64,000 bases of DNA from Leptobrachium leishanense (GCA_009667805.1 CM019066.1:4712001-4776000), one strand, 5' to 3'; numbered from the stretch's first letter, positions 23,406 through 34,724 are shown. The notes: generated by a model from the letters alone, not told the origin. Made by a program: numbers and translations.

Positions 23406-24709
23406 GGGACCTTCAAATGAGGAGCAAAAACATTTATTCGGGTACAGCAGACCTCATAAACAATACCATGTAACGTTTCGACCCGCAGGTCTTAATCATA
23501 CATGTGCACACTTATCGAAAAACCCTTTTACTTATACTGCCTTTAATTGCCTACATGCTTATACAATTAAACAATTATATAATTAAGCATTTTTAGAAAA
23601 GTTCAAACAAATAAATCATTTTACAAATATGCAGCCCCAAGAATATTGGGGGAACAAAAAAGGCCTAGTATAAATAAATAAATTACATAAAGGAAAAGAA
23701 ATTAAGAAGAAAAAGAAAAGGAAAAGGGTTTAAAAGGAGTTAAAAGAAAAATGGAGGGGTGTCCATATCTGCAAATATATGCATCCTTACTTTTTTGGTA
23801 CTCTAAATGTCTCATCATATATATATCATATATATATATGTATAGTGATTGATACCACTACATTACTGGTACATGGTAAGACATATATACAGATGTGTTA
23901 ATTATATTGATATTTAATGTTTAATGTATAAGGTTTTATATTTTATATATTTTATATAGTCTACCATGATAAAGCTTATTTCCCAACGACCAGCACGTGG
24001 AGCCAGATGGACTCAGAATAATACCACCTTTGGAAATGCACCCAAACAATCCTCCTTTTATCGAAGACCACGCTTTCAGAAAAAGAATACTAGTAATAAT
24101 CTAGGTCAAGAATCCACAGAGACAGAGTTAGAAACATCTGATGACCAATTATATGCACAATCTGTTCCTACCAATTCTGCTTCTTTTTTAATCAGAGATC
24201 AACAGAAACAGGACGGAGGAGGAAGAGGAAACATCACAAGCGCGGAAAGAAGGCAGAACCCGGGAAGAACGAAAAAGACTTATCATCCAAGGATGAACAA
24301 CCAGCGCCGTTAGTGATAAACATATCAGACCATATACTTACGGACATTGAATATAAGGTACTGTCTAAGGGTCTTTCATTCTGTCCTTCTGCTCCCATTG
24401 ACCTCTTTGCCCTACGTGTGGATCTAGAGAGATTTTTTCGTAATGTGAAATTAAAAGTGTTTTTTCATGGGAGAGTAGAATCCACTGACACACATACTTC
24501 TAATGTTTCTGATACTTCATTCCACGCCAAAGAACTTAAACTTTGGACTAAAAGCGATTTTTCTCCACCCACGACCCCTCCCATAGAAACGTTTATTCAG
24601 TTTGTGAAGCAGGATATCGATCATCTGCTAGATGGTTTCATAGATGGTAAAAATCCTAATTTCTCTAAGCTTGAACGACAGGCGTTAAAAGATTTAAGAG
24701 AGAATATAT
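23406..24709 (+). mobile_element. Neptune-like Penelope retroelement fragment
   Basis: A segment that begins after the hAT dimerisation codons carries AACGTTTCGACCCGCAGGTC, typical of Penelope-like terminal regions, then an AT-rich stretch and the N-terminal coding part described at 23966-24732. It ends abruptly where the hAT-specific ~140-bp repeat (GCACAATATTTGG) resumes at 24710. RT and endonuclease domains are absent. The family assignment is from my recognition of the protein, not from a search. Confidence 0.6.
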
Positions 24710-24732
24710 GGCACAATATTTGGCTGCACTGA
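23966..24732 (+). pseudogene. Penelope/Neptune ORF, N-terminal fragment
   Basis: Two abutting frames (23966-24313 and 24313-24732). The first is Arg/Gly-rich and ends in a stop. The second contains DIEYKVLSKGLSFCPSAPID, DLERFFRNVKLKVFF and LERQALKDLRENI, the motif series that precedes the RT core in amphibian Neptune-type Penelope proteins. It stops before any catalytic residues because the element is truncated. Confidence 0.6.
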
Positions 24733-25073
24733 CGCCTGTGCCAGATTTTTATCATTTTAATTTTTTGAACCGCAGGGTCCAACCCTGCACTCTTCCACAA
24801 TACCACAGAGGGGTTACTGTATGATGATACTTGCTGGCCTGGCATTAAAGGCACAATATCTGGGTGCACTGACGCCCATTACCAGATCAAAAACTTTTCA
24901 ATATAGGACCACATGGTCCACCCCTGCATTCTTCCACAATACTACAGAGGGGTTACTGTATGATGATACTTGATGGCCTGGCATTAAAGGCACAATATCT
25001 GGGTGCACTGACGCCCATTACCAGATAAAAAACTTTTCAATATAGGACCACATGGTCCACCCCTGCACAGTGG
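24710..25073. repeat. ~140-bp tandem repeat of the inner hAT, 2.6 copies
   Basis: GCACAATATCTGGGTGCACT occurs at 24851 and 24990 with a diverged copy at 24710. Intervening text includes GAGGGGTTACTGTATGATGA. A related inverted array (CCCTCTGTGGTATTGTGG) lies in the sister hAT at 53475-53760. Confidence 0.85.
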
Positions 25074-27072
25074 CGTAGCGTGGGTTGTCAGCGCCCGGGG
25101 CCAGCCAAGAATTGTGCGCCCCCCCAACCTGTGGACACGTTATCGATATTGCCCCAGCTCACACATGGATATTGCCCCAGCTCACACATGGATATTGCCC
25201 CAGCTCACACATGGACATTGCCCCAGCTCACACATGGATATTGCCCCAGCTCTCACATGGATATGCCCCAGCTCACACATGGATATTGCCCCAGCTCTCA
25301 CATGGATATTCCCCAGCTCACACATGGATATTGCCCCCAGCTCACACATGGATTGCCCCAGCTCACACATGGATATTGCCCCAGCTCTCACATGGATACT
25401 GCCCCACCTCACACATGGATATTGCCCCAGCTCACACATGGATACTGCCCCAGCTCACACATGGATATTGCCCCAGCTCTCACATGGATTTGCCCCAGCT
25501 CTCACATGGATTTGCCCCAGCTCTCACATGGATTTGCCCCAGCTCTCTCATGGATATTGCCTCAGCTCATGGATTTGCCCCAGCTCATGGGATTTGCCCC
25601 AGCTCACACATGGATTTGCCCCAGCTCTCACATGGATTTGCCCCAGCTCTCTCATGGATTTGCCCCAGCTCATGGATTTGCCCCAGCTCATGGATTTGCC
25701 CCAGCTCTCACATGGATTTGCCCCAGCTCACACATGGATATTGCCCCAGCTCACACATGGATTTGCCCCAGCTCACACATGGATATTGCCCCAGCTCACA
25801 CATGGATATGCCCCAGCTCACACATGGATATTGCCCCAGCTCTCACATGGATATTGCCCCAGCTCTCACATGGATATGCCCCAGCTCACACATGGATATT
25901 GCCCCAGCTCACACATGGATATTGCCCCAGCTCTCACATGGATATTGCCCCAGCTCACACATGGATACTGCCCCAGCTCACACATGGATATTGCCCCAGC
26001 TCACACATGGATATTGCCCCAGCTCACACATGGATATTGCCCCAGCTCTCACATGGATATTGCTCCAGCTCATGGGATTTGCCCCAGCTCTCACATGGAT
26101 ATTGCCCCAGCTCTCTCATGGATATTGCCTCAGATCATGGATTTGCCCCAGCTCATGGGATTTGCCCCAGCTCTCTCATGGATTTGCCCCAGCTCATGGA
26201 TTTGCCCCAGCTCTCTCATGGATTTGCCCAAGCTCACACATGGATATTGCCCCAGCTCACACATGGATTTGCCCCAGCTCTCACATGGATTTGCCCCAGC
26301 TCATGGATTTGCCCCAGCTCATGGATTTGCCCCAGCTCTCACATGGATTTGCCCCAGCTCACACATGAATATTGCCCCAGCTCACACATGGATTTGCCCC
26401 AGCTCACACATGGATATTGCCCCAGCTCACACATGGATATGCCCCAGCTCACACATGGATATTGCCCCAGCTCTCACATGGATATTGCCCCAACTCTCAC
26501 ATGGATATGCCCCAGCTCACACATGGATATTGCCCCAGCTCTCACATGGATATTGCCCCAGCTCACACATGGATATTGCCCCAGCTCACACATGGATACT
26601 GCCCCAGCTCACACATGGATATTGCCCCAGCTCACACATGGATATTGCCCCAGCTCACACGTGGATATTGCCCCAGCTCTCACATGGATATTGCCCCAGC
26701 TCATGGGATTTGCCCCAGCTCTCACATGGATATTGCCCCAGCTCTCTCATGGATATTGCCTCAGCTTATGGATTTGCCCCAGCTCATGGGATTTGCCCCA
26801 GCTCTCTCATGGATTTGCCCCAGCTCATGGATTTGCCCCAGCTCTCTCATGGATATTGCCTCAGCTCTTGGATTTGTCCCAGCTCTCTCATGGATTTGCC
26901 CCAGCTCTCTCATGGATTTGCCCCAGCTCTCACCTGGATATTGCTCCGGCAGGGGTTGAGGGGACCCAGAAGATGCCAGGCAGCGGGAGTGCCTGCCCGC
27001 TGCCCGGTCCTGAACAGTCCGTCCTGTTCTTGAAGGGGAGGCGGCTGCGTGCAGGCGTGCGCAGGTCACGTG
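25074..27072. mobile_element. Insertion with hAT-like start, mostly 22-bp minisatellite
   Basis: CAGTGGCGTAGCGTGGG at 25074 is a typical hAT-type terminus. Then comes the minisatellite (25148-26945) and a GC-rich 3' part to about 27072, where a piggyBac-like fragment starts. No matching right end was found, so the boundaries and class are uncertain. Confidence 0.4.
25148..26945. repeat. 22-23-bp minisatellite (CCCCAGCTCACACATGGATATTG)
   Basis: About 80 units of GGATATTGCCCCAGCTCACA followed by CAT, with shorter variants (GGATTTGCCCCAGCTCAT) interspersed in higher-order blocks. The plus-strand frames of 672, 639 and 427 codons through it (repeating CPSSHMDIAPAHTWI) are repeat artefacts. The same motif reappears in the MITE at 39900-40400. 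Confidence 0.95.
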
Positions 27073-27286
27073 GTCCAGCTAATCAGCTGCCGCGATGACA
27101 CCTAATTTCACCGGCGGCGGTTCTGGATGCTGGGCTGACATCGAGGATGTCAGCCCGCACCGGGGGGGCCAGCGATCGCCGGAACCCGGCCGAACGCTGA
27201 CCCAAAGGAGGACGCGCTCAGCGCGTCCTCAGCACAGCAGGAGCCATGCGGAGGACGCGCTCAGCGCGTCCTCCGCATCGAAGTGG
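27073..27286. mobile_element. Right-end fragment of the piggyBac-like hairpin-chain element
   Basis: CGCGATGACACCTAAT through GAGGATGTCAGCCCGC and GGACGCGCTCAGCGCGTCC to GAAGTGG followed by TTAA (27287-27290) matches the right third of the elements at 38438-39668 and 45984-47150. The left part is missing. Confidence 0.8.
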
Positions 27287-27706
27287 TTAAAAAAAAGCAT
27301 TTACCGTCATATGAAACGTCATTTTTTTTGTTTTTAAGTGTTTCTATACATCCTAGAAATCCGCCACTTCACGGGCAGGTTATGGGGACCTCCTAGGCAC
27401 GATATTTGATGGAATTTTTGGTTTTTATTTTTAACCCTTATTTCATGGAAAACTCACTGTCCCTTTAAAAAACGTTTTTTTTAAACTTTTTTGTCCTTGT
27501 TTCCTGTCCCCCAGGGCACTACCCGGACCCCCATACACCTTTTTATGGAAAATATCTAGCATATATGCCCTCTGGAGGGCAGGGCACTAAAAAAAACGAA
27601 TTTTCAGCCCCATTGACTTGCATGGGGTTCGAGTTCGGGTTCGGTCCCGAACAAATGGGAAGTTCGGGCTCGAACCGAACTCGGGGAGTGTTCGGCTCAT
27701 CCCTAC

Positions 27707-28683
27707 GCAAGAGTGGAAGCAGTTCGTCCAATTGCACAGAGACTGCCAAGCATTATTGATGCCTTAGAAAAAATAATGGATTGTCAAAGACTTTCAAGTG
27801 ATGCTCATTCTGAAGCAACAGGACTAAAAGATTATTTTTCATCTTTTAAGGCAATTCTATTGGCAACCTTTTGGGTAAAAGTTCTGCAGTGCTTTGAAGA
27901 GAGGAACAAGATTCTCCAGTCTAGATCAATTTCAATGGAAATCGGAGCAGAAAATATAAAGGCGCTTTCCCTGGAAATGCAATCATTTCGAGAAAGGTGG
28001 CTCGATATCTAAGCTGAGGCTAGACTTGTGGCAGAAGAAATGGAAATACCAAAAGTATTGAAAGCACCAAGGCAACTGAAAAGAGCAAAAGGACACCAGT
28101 CACAATCCTGTGATGAGGAAATGGATGCAGAAACATCTTTGAAGATCAATGTTTTTCTTACTACACTTGACAGAATAATTACTGAGCTTGACCAACGCTT
28201 TCAATCCATGGAAAGAATTTGCTCCTTGTTTACACCAATCTTAAAATTAAGAGCAATATCCGATGAAAGAATTGCTGACGTCTGCTGAAACTCTGATAGC
28301 GAACTACCCAGAAGACCTTTCATGTTCTCTAGTACATGAGCTTCGGCACCTTCGCAAAGTGCATGATGCTACCTTTCCATGCAATTTGGGCACTTCTCTT
28401 GTAGAACGCAATCTATAAGCTACAGCTTGAAGGAATTTTTGGACAAATCTGCATTGCTCTCAGAATTTTCATCACCCTTCCACTCTTTGTGGCTGAAGGA
28501 GAGAGAGCATTTAGTAAGCTGTCATTGATTAAAAATTATCTGCGCTCAACAATGAGTGAGCAACGTCTGAACAGCCTTGCAATTCTTTCCATTGAGCATG
28601 AACTTGCACGAAAACTAAATTTTAAGGATCTAATTGAAGATTTTGCAAGTCTTAAAGTGAGGAGATGGTCAGCTCCCCCATAA
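27707..28683 (+). pseudogene. Outer hAT transposase, C-terminal part
   Basis: Continues the outer transposase after the inner hAT: RVEAVRPIAQRLPSII, HSEATGLKDYFSSF, NVFLTTLDRIITELDQRF, and finally the hAT dimerisation region LPLFVAEGERAFSKLSLIKN with LNSLAILSIEHELA. In-frame stops occur at 28010-28012 and 28286-28288, and a frameshift lies near 28400. Neighbouring sequence to 30085 is the 3' end of the element. Confidence 0.88.
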
Positions 28684-28724
28684 GTGAATATGTCCATGTG
28701 CATTGAATATGGAATATTCCAGCT

Positions 28725-29547
28725 ATTGAATACGGAGATGTAGTGTATGGAGCTGCCCCTCAATCACACCTCCAGAAACTTACTACATTGTATAACTCAT
28801 TCATTCTGCCGCTTTGTGCTACAATGGAACTACATGACCCACCATTGTGACATGTTAAAAGAACTAAACTGGCCATCGCTGGAATCTAGACTCACCTTTC
28901 CAACCTGGTGCTTAAGAGCTTTTCTGGGAAGCTACCACCCTACCTGAATAGGCTGCTTCACCCAGCAGTTCCCTCATCCTATAACCTCCGATCCAGGACC
29001 AGCACCTTGCTTGCAATACCACAATACAAAAAGAAAGTGGCTCGATCTTCATTTTCCTACAAAGCACCACAATTATGGATTAACCTCCCAGACGTCATCA
29101 AATCTTCCCCCAGTCTAAAGTCCCTTAAGAGTTCCCTATTAACATACCTCAATACGGAATGCACCTGTAAACATGTAACAGTGACTATATACAGAATGCA
29201 CCTGTAAGCCTGTAACATAGTGACTATATACAGAATGTACCTGTAACATAGTGACTATATACAGAATGCGCCTGTAAACCTGTAACATAGTGACTATATA
29301 CAGAATGCACCTGTAAACCTGTAACAGTGACTATATACAGAATGCACCTGTAAACATGTAACAGTGACTTTATTTCCTACATATTTATTTTTCTGTTAAT
29401 CTGTATATTTGTTTTGTGTTAATATCTTGCATTTTACTATTTTGTATTTCTGTAACAATCAATGTTCTTGAACCCAGGACATACTTGAAAACAAGAGAAA
29501 TCTCAATGTATCCTTCCTGGTAAAATCCTTTATAAATAAATAAATTT
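28725..29547 (+). pseudogene. 5'-truncated LINE 3' end (CR1/L2/Rex-type)
   Basis: Contains the C-terminus of a non-LTR reverse transcriptase ORF (VYGAAPQSHLQKLTTLY; then, in another frame, SSYNLRSRTSTLLAIPQ and FSYKAPQLWINLPDVI). A 3' UTR and a conserved tail follow, ending CCTTCCTGGTAAAATCCTTT and (TAAA)n. The same tail recurs at 42645-42735 and 32495-32560, so this is a multi-copy family. Inserted in the outer hAT after its transposase. Confidence 0.75.
29148..29370. repeat. ~38-bp tandem repeat in the LINE 3' UTR
   Basis: CAGAATGCACCTGTAAACCT followed by GTAACATAGTGACTATATA, about six copies with length variation. The first bases of the window carry the same unit. Confidence 0.9.
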
Positions 29548-30085
29548 AGCTTGTGTGGCATTTGCAGTTCTTTGCCAAACTTCTTGTGTTTTGTTATTAC
29601 GGCCCATGCCTTCAGACTGTGTGGCATGCGCGTTTTACTTATAACATTTGCTGTACTATGGTTATGTAAAGGAAAGGCCCGTTGGCATTTTCTTGATATT
29701 TTGTAAAGGAGAGCCCACTAGGGGCATATATTTGTACTTTATGAAGAAGCGGTCCAATAAGGGCCAATCTTGATATACAAAATATTTCATGATAGGATTT
29801 CTCAATATTTTGGCAAAATCTAATCAAACTAAAAGGCTCTTATTTACTTCAGATTAAAGTGTATTTTTACACAATTTTTACAAGCTGTCCTTATTAGAGG
29901 GGGAGGCCTGTAATAGGTAGGTTAGTGTAGGGCCCTGCCGAGAAGAGTCTACCTTGACATGGTGGCAGGCTTCATATTATATTTGCCATAATATTTGTGC
30001 GTGTCATATGGAAAGAGGGGATCACAGGGGGGGGGCCCATTCTGAGGGTCAGTAAGGGGCCCCAAAATTTCTGATGGCTGGCCTG
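29548..30085. other. 3' non-coding end of the outer hAT
   Basis: No gene. The final ~85 bp are GC-rich (GGGGCCCCAAAATTT) and lead into the terminal repeat at 30071-30085. Confidence 0.6.
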
Positions 30086-30497
30086 GTGGGGATCAGCAGC
30101 CCAGTTGAATGGGCCTGGCAGCTGTCCTAATGGGATGTGGCCAACCAGGCCCCAGAGCAGTGGTGTATTTAGGTTTTGTGCTGCCCTAGGCCTGACTAAA
30201 CTCGTGCACCCCCTAATTTAAATTTGATGCACCCCTTCCTGTCAAGGCCACACCTCTTCCTGGTTAATCCCCACCCTTCCTCTTTAAGCTCCACCTTTTC
30301 CTCTTAGAGCTACGCCTTTTCCTCTCTTTATATTAAAAGTGGATACCAAGTGCCTACTTGTATATTTTTGTATACCATTTCAAATGTATCTATTGATATA
30401 AATAAAATTATGAAATGTTTAAATGCAAGCATTTTTACAAAAGAACAGCCACACATGTTAAGTATACTGGATCACAGCCGCTCTAATTGGTTGAACA

Positions 30498-31090
30498 ATA
30501 AAATCCACAGAAACGTGCACTGCATATGAGCGTATCACAGAGCTGCACAGCAATAAAACCCACAGAAATGTGCACTGTGTATGAGCATATCACAGAACTG
30601 CACAGCAATAAAACTCACAGTAAATGTGCAGTGTGTATGAGTGTATCCCAGAGCTCCAAGGCAATAATACTCACAGTACTATGCAAGTGTGTATCACAGA
30701 ATCCTCAGCAATAAAAACTCCCAGCAATGCAATGTTTGGGTGTGGTGTCAGCGTATCAGAATCCACAGCAATAAAAATTCCAGCAATGCAATGTGCAGTG
30801 TGTATGAGTGTATTAGAATCCACAGCAATAAAACTCCCAGTAATGCAATGTGCGGGTCAGCGTATCAGAATCCACAGCAATAAAACTCCCAGCAATGCAA
30901 TGTGTGGTGTGTATGAGTGCATCAGAATCCACTGCAATAAAACTCCCAGCAATGCAATTTGTGGTGTGTGTCAGCGTATCAGAATCCACAGCAATAAAAC
31001 TCCCAGCAATGCAATGTGTGGAGTGTATGAGTGCATCAGAATCCACTGCAATAAAACTCCCAGCAAACCGAGTGTATATGAGCACACAGC
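30498..31090. repeat. ~57-bp satellite, about 10 units
   Basis: Unit: CACAGCAATAAAACTCCCAG, CAATGCAATGTGTGGTG, TGTATGAGTGTATCAGAATC. Related arrays are at 36118-36345 and, inverted, at 58023-58625. Short frames through it are not genes. Confidence 0.9.
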
Positions 31091-31345
31091 AATTATTTAT
31101 TCTACATTTACCGGCCTTCGTCCGCGGTAGGGCTGTGTACAGACTCAGCAGGAGGTCCCTCCAGGCCATGTTAGGATTGCGGCTGTGCCTGTGCGTGGAG
31201 CCATCTTGTCAGCAGTGGGGTGCCACTGCCAGAGGGTGCACCGTGGCTTTGATTCCCTTCCCGGTGGGTGTTCAGTCCAGAATAGAGTGACAGTCCATGT
31301 TAACGAAAGGGTGGGCAGCTGCGTGCGTGTCACGTGGTTCAGCCA

Positions 31346-31378
31346 GTCAGGTGGTACTGAGACTCAGTACTACCTGAC
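31346..31378. repeat. Near-perfect 33-bp palindrome
   Basis: GTCAGGTGGTACTGAG followed by CTCAGTACTACCTGAC, one mismatched pair, within the hAT. Confidence 0.85.
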
Positions 31379-32305
31379 TTGCCGGACCGAGTGTGACCTG
31401 CACGCAGCCTCACCAGGAGCCAGGCAGCTCAATGACAAATTTCTATCACTGCAGTGCTGGTTAAGGAAAGGTCCACTTTAAACAGCAGTAAGCAGACAGG
31501 GCTTCATATTCTGCTGATACCCCCCCCCCTTTACCTGCCGTTTACTGTCATCTTCTCTCTCTGGACACAAATCACATCCCCTCTCCTAGAGCTGCTGCGG
31601 GGCAGGGGAGGAGCTATGGAGGGAGGAGAGGGGATTTTTATTCTATTCGATTTTATTCTGTATGCAAACGCCATGCTCCGCTGCTCGTTGTTTGAGAACA
31701 CAGCTCAAAGCTGACACACAGTGACAGTGGCACCTCCTAGTATCCCCTAATGACACCCCAATTATCACTGGTACCTGGGGCGGCCCGCCCTCCGCCACTC
31801 CTCTAAGTACACCACTGCTCTGGTGATATGCTCACACACAAGTTTGGCGAACTGCCAGCAAGTACGGTGCTGTTTGAAGGCAGTGCAAATCCCCATAGAG
31901 AAGTAATGGTTAATCTATTCAGAGAACACCAAACAGCAGAGAAATGACAGTGAAATACCCTGATGTTCGGTGGTTTCAATCAGCAGGTTCAGGTATTCAG
32001 GCGAACCCCATAGGTTTCAATGTTAAAATTATTCCCATTTTTATGCAATATCTAATAAACCACTTATTTTAATCTGCAGTAAAAAGTCTTTATTTATTGA
32101 TTTTTTTTTTAGTACCATTTACTAATTTTTCAGAATTTTTTGGGCAAAATCCCCCCCTTTTTTTTAATATCGGTTCTTCTTTTTCTGTAACAGAACTTTT
32201 GATTATCAATCATAGGATCTTATATGTAAATTCCAGACATTTTCGTTCAGTAGTTCTTTTGAAAACAGCAGGCCATGGGTTTGCGGTGGTAGCATACAGC
32301 GGCCG

Positions 32306-32392
32306 ACTCCATGCACTTTGGGGACCCTGCGGTGAATGGTGAATTCACTGCAGGGTGGGGAAATTTTATTCCCCGAAGTGCATGGAACTACA
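32306..32392. repeat. Inverted repeat of a small MITE
   Basis: CCATGCACTTTGGGG pairs with CCCCGAAGTGCATGG, and inner parts pair too. A related hairpin is at 55373-55432. Confidence 0.7.
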
Positions 32393-32494
32393 GAACACCA
32401 AAATGTTGGCGTCATTTCGGTGCTCTGTGAGTAACCCAATTAGTGGTGAGGTTTTTTGTTGCCCCCTGGAAAGTGAAAGCCTAGGTGTTGCCTA

Positions 32495-32575
32495 CCCAGG
32501 ACATACTTGAAAATTAGTGACATCTCAATGTTTCCTTCCTGGTAAAATAGTTTGCAAAAGTAAAAAAAAAAAAAT
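32495..32575 (+). repeat. LINE 3' tail fragment
   Basis: CCCAGGACATACTTGAAA and CTCAATGTTTCCTTCCTGGT match the 3' ends at 29470-29545 and 42650-42720. Inside the hAT. Confidence 0.75.
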
Positions 32576-32811
32576 ATATTTTTTTTTTAGGGGTGGGGCC
32601 ACCCGGCAGGCCGCTACCCCTTGGAGAGTGCCGCCCTAGGCCTAGGCCTTGTTGGCCTAGGCCAAAATACACCAGTGCCCCAGAGTGAGCCGCAGGCCCT
32701 AGAATCTGGATGCCTTGATCGCCTTATAGGTAATCAGGCACTGCGTGCCAATCCTGAGGTAACGTCCAATGGAGTCCTATGGACTCTGGAGTGTATACTG
32801 CAAGTGGTGAT

Positions 32812-33553
32812 CAGGGATGGGCTGCCGGTTCGAATCGGTTCGAAGTTCGAATTGAACATCGGCTGTTCAAAGTTCGCGAACTTCGAACTTTTCTGGACGT
32901 TCGCAGAAAGTCAGAGAAAAAAAGTTTTCAAAAAAATTCCAAAAAATGCTTAAAAGATCCTAAAACAAATCTAAGAATAAAGAGACTCTTTACTGCAGAA
33001 TATAATAATTAACTGTTTATTAGATATTGAGTTAAAACGAGAATATGTTTAACATTGAAGCCTATGGGATTCATAAACATTTCCCACTCACTGTTGGTCA
33101 AACATTTCCCACTCATTGTTGGTCAAGCATTTCCCACTCCCTGTTGGTCAAACATTTCCCACTCATTGTTGGTCAAACATTTCCCATTCGTTGGTGATAA
33201 AACATTTCCCATGGCTTCAAATCGCGTTTAAACATGAGCAAAAGCGGTAAAAATGCACTCAGCGCACAGCGGTGAAATGGCTCAGCACTCAGCAGTGAAA
33301 GGGTTAAAAACTTTTTTTTAAAAGTTTTTTTTCCCCATTGTTTCCTGTCCCTAGGGCAGTACCTGGACCCCCATACACCTTTTATGGCCAATATCTTGCA
33401 TATATGCCCTCTTGGAGGGGACCTTAATTTTCTAACGTTCGAGCCCCATTAACTTGCATTGTGTTCGAATTGTGTTTCGAGTTTGCGGTTGAACTTTTTT
33501 GGGTGTTCGAGTTCGAATGCGAACCGAACACGGGGGTGTTCGGCCCATCACTA
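32812..33553. mobile_element. Short relative of the inner hAT, 742 bp
   Basis: Ends CAGGGATGGGC and GCCCATCACTA with TTCG-rich subterminal sequence as in 17756-27705. Flanked by perfect 8-bp duplications GTGGTGAT (32804-32811 and 33554-33561). Contains CTAGGGCAGTACCTGGACCC and GCATATATGCCCTC, shared with the right part of the inner hAT, and a ~20-bp repeat (CATTTCCCACTCATTGTTGG) at 33080-33190. No coding capacity. Confidence 0.92.
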
Positions 33554-33561
33554 GTGGTGAT

Positions 33562-34716
33562 TGTCACAGCTCATTGTGGTAGCACTTGGTATAAAATGCC
33601 TTGTGCTCCTACTTGAATACCAGCGGTAACCTGCACATGCTACCGGGTTACTGGGAGCGCTAACTCACAAAGCTAGTGCTCGCAGATCACTATTCCTAAT
33701 GCAATACGGCCACCAATGTTTAGGATTCTGCAACCCTGGCTGAAACTTGTGATGTCCTATTTTAGTGAGTAATGAATCAAGTTAAACAGCCGGTGCCAAT
33801 TCACAAATGACTTATTTATAGTCCAAATACAATAACAGCTCTTGTTTTGTCTGTGACACGAACCTACTGATAATTCAGTGGCCATAACATCATTTATCTC
33901 CCAGTGTTCGAGCTGTCTGCCATTCACTTATCTTTTGATCTTCAAACTGGATCTCACACCTTCCTTCGTGCTTACCGGTCGAGCACCGAAAATCTCAACG
34001 GCAAATACCACAAGACCAGTGCAGGGTCTGTCAGCCTACCGTATCCTGTGCTCATGCTCAGCATAATATAAGGCTTGTGTACTATGCCATGTGTTCCCAC
34101 TACAAGTGCCAATAATATGTATGAGCCGCCGCCGCCATGTTCGTTGGCATGGCCCTATCTTAGATCAGGACAGACCTGGGTTAATGGGGCTGCAAGTGAC
34201 AACTTGGGGAAGCCCTGTGGCTTCAGATATCGAATCCTGGCTTCCACCATTCTATAAATTCCCAATAACTAATATGGCTGCAGAATCATGTGACGTATTA
34301 TCTACGTATTGTACATGATGTTACAGAACAGGCATGTTTACCTTCACTTAAAAGTTCACAAGTTTTAGATGTGCACTTGCATTTGAAAAAACTGAATTTG
34401 GAGCGAGACCATGATTCCTGAATGTATGCACATGCATAAAGGTTTTTTAAATACTGTGAACAATGTCACCATAAACAATATGGCTGCCAAACCATGTGAC
34501 CTACGACACTGATGTTACTGAAAATTTTAAGATATTACATGCAGACCTGCTAACTTTGGCAGGTCTGAGATCGGGAGGAAGAGGCATGGCTTCCTGTAGA
34601 AGAATTAATAAACACGTACAGTGTTCAAAGAGCACGTGTTTGTTGATGTTGCAAACATTGCTGACAATCGTTTACTTAAAACAGGATTTGTGATGGTGAC
34701 GTGTCATAGCTTGGTC
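33562..34716. other. No gene recognised
   Basis: Moderate base composition, short frames only and no domain recognised. 34540-34565 holds a small hairpin (GACCTGC ... GCAGGTC). Confidence 0.5.
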
Positions 34717-34724
34717 ACCCATGG

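Larger units (their letters stand above)
17756..27705 (+). mobile_element. Inner hAT transposon, 9.95 kb, inserted in the outer transposase
   Basis: Ends TAGGGATGAGC and GCTCATCCCTA are perfect 11-bp inverted repeats. They are flanked by 8-bp duplications CCCAAGAG (17748-17755) and CGCAAGAG (27706-27713) with one mismatch. Removing the element places the outer transposase codons on either side in the same frame. Subterminal regions are rich in TTCG/CGAA-type words (GTTCGGGTTCGG). Interior: a satellite, a BED-finger hAT transposase pseudogene, a Penelope fragment, ~140-bp repeats, a 22-bp minisatellite and a piggyBac-like fragment. Relatives with the same ends lie at 32812-33553 and 52865-55183. 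Confidence 0.92.
11814..30085 (+). mobile_element. Large hAT transposon (outer), 18.3 kb including nested insertions
   Basis: Left end CAGGGCCGCCATCAG and right end CTGATGGCTGGCCTG are inverted repeats matching at 13 of 15 positions. They are flanked by identical 8-bp duplications GTGGGGAT (11806-11813 and 30086-30093), the hallmark of hAT insertion. Inside are a GC-rich minisatellite, probable untranslated exons, a TTF-finger/hAT transposase pseudogene, a 9.95-kb hAT of another family and a LINE fragment. Without the later insertions the element would still be about 7.5 kb, almost half of it minisatellite. Confidence 0.88.
30158..32677. mobile_element. Non-autonomous hAT with internal satellite, 2.5 kb
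   Basis: Ends CAGTGGTGTATTTAGG and CCAAAATACACCAGTG are inverted repeats (14 of 16). The element is flanked by identical CCCCAGAG duplications (30150-30157 and 32678-32685). It contains the 57-bp satellite, a GC-rich block, a second right-end-like sequence CTAAGTACACCACTG at 31801-31815 and a LINE tail at 32495. No transposase. The copy at 56581-58775 has the same parts in the opposite orientation. Confidence 0.88.

Noticed and set aside
23406..23620. Hammerhead ribozyme in the Penelope-like terminal segment
   Set aside because: I could not find the conserved CTGATGA and GAAA core in the right spacing.
25080..27098. Frames of 672, 639 and 427 codons with repeating CPSSHMD and PAHTWI
   Set aside because: They are three phases of the same 22-bp minisatellite; no non-repetitive domain is attached.
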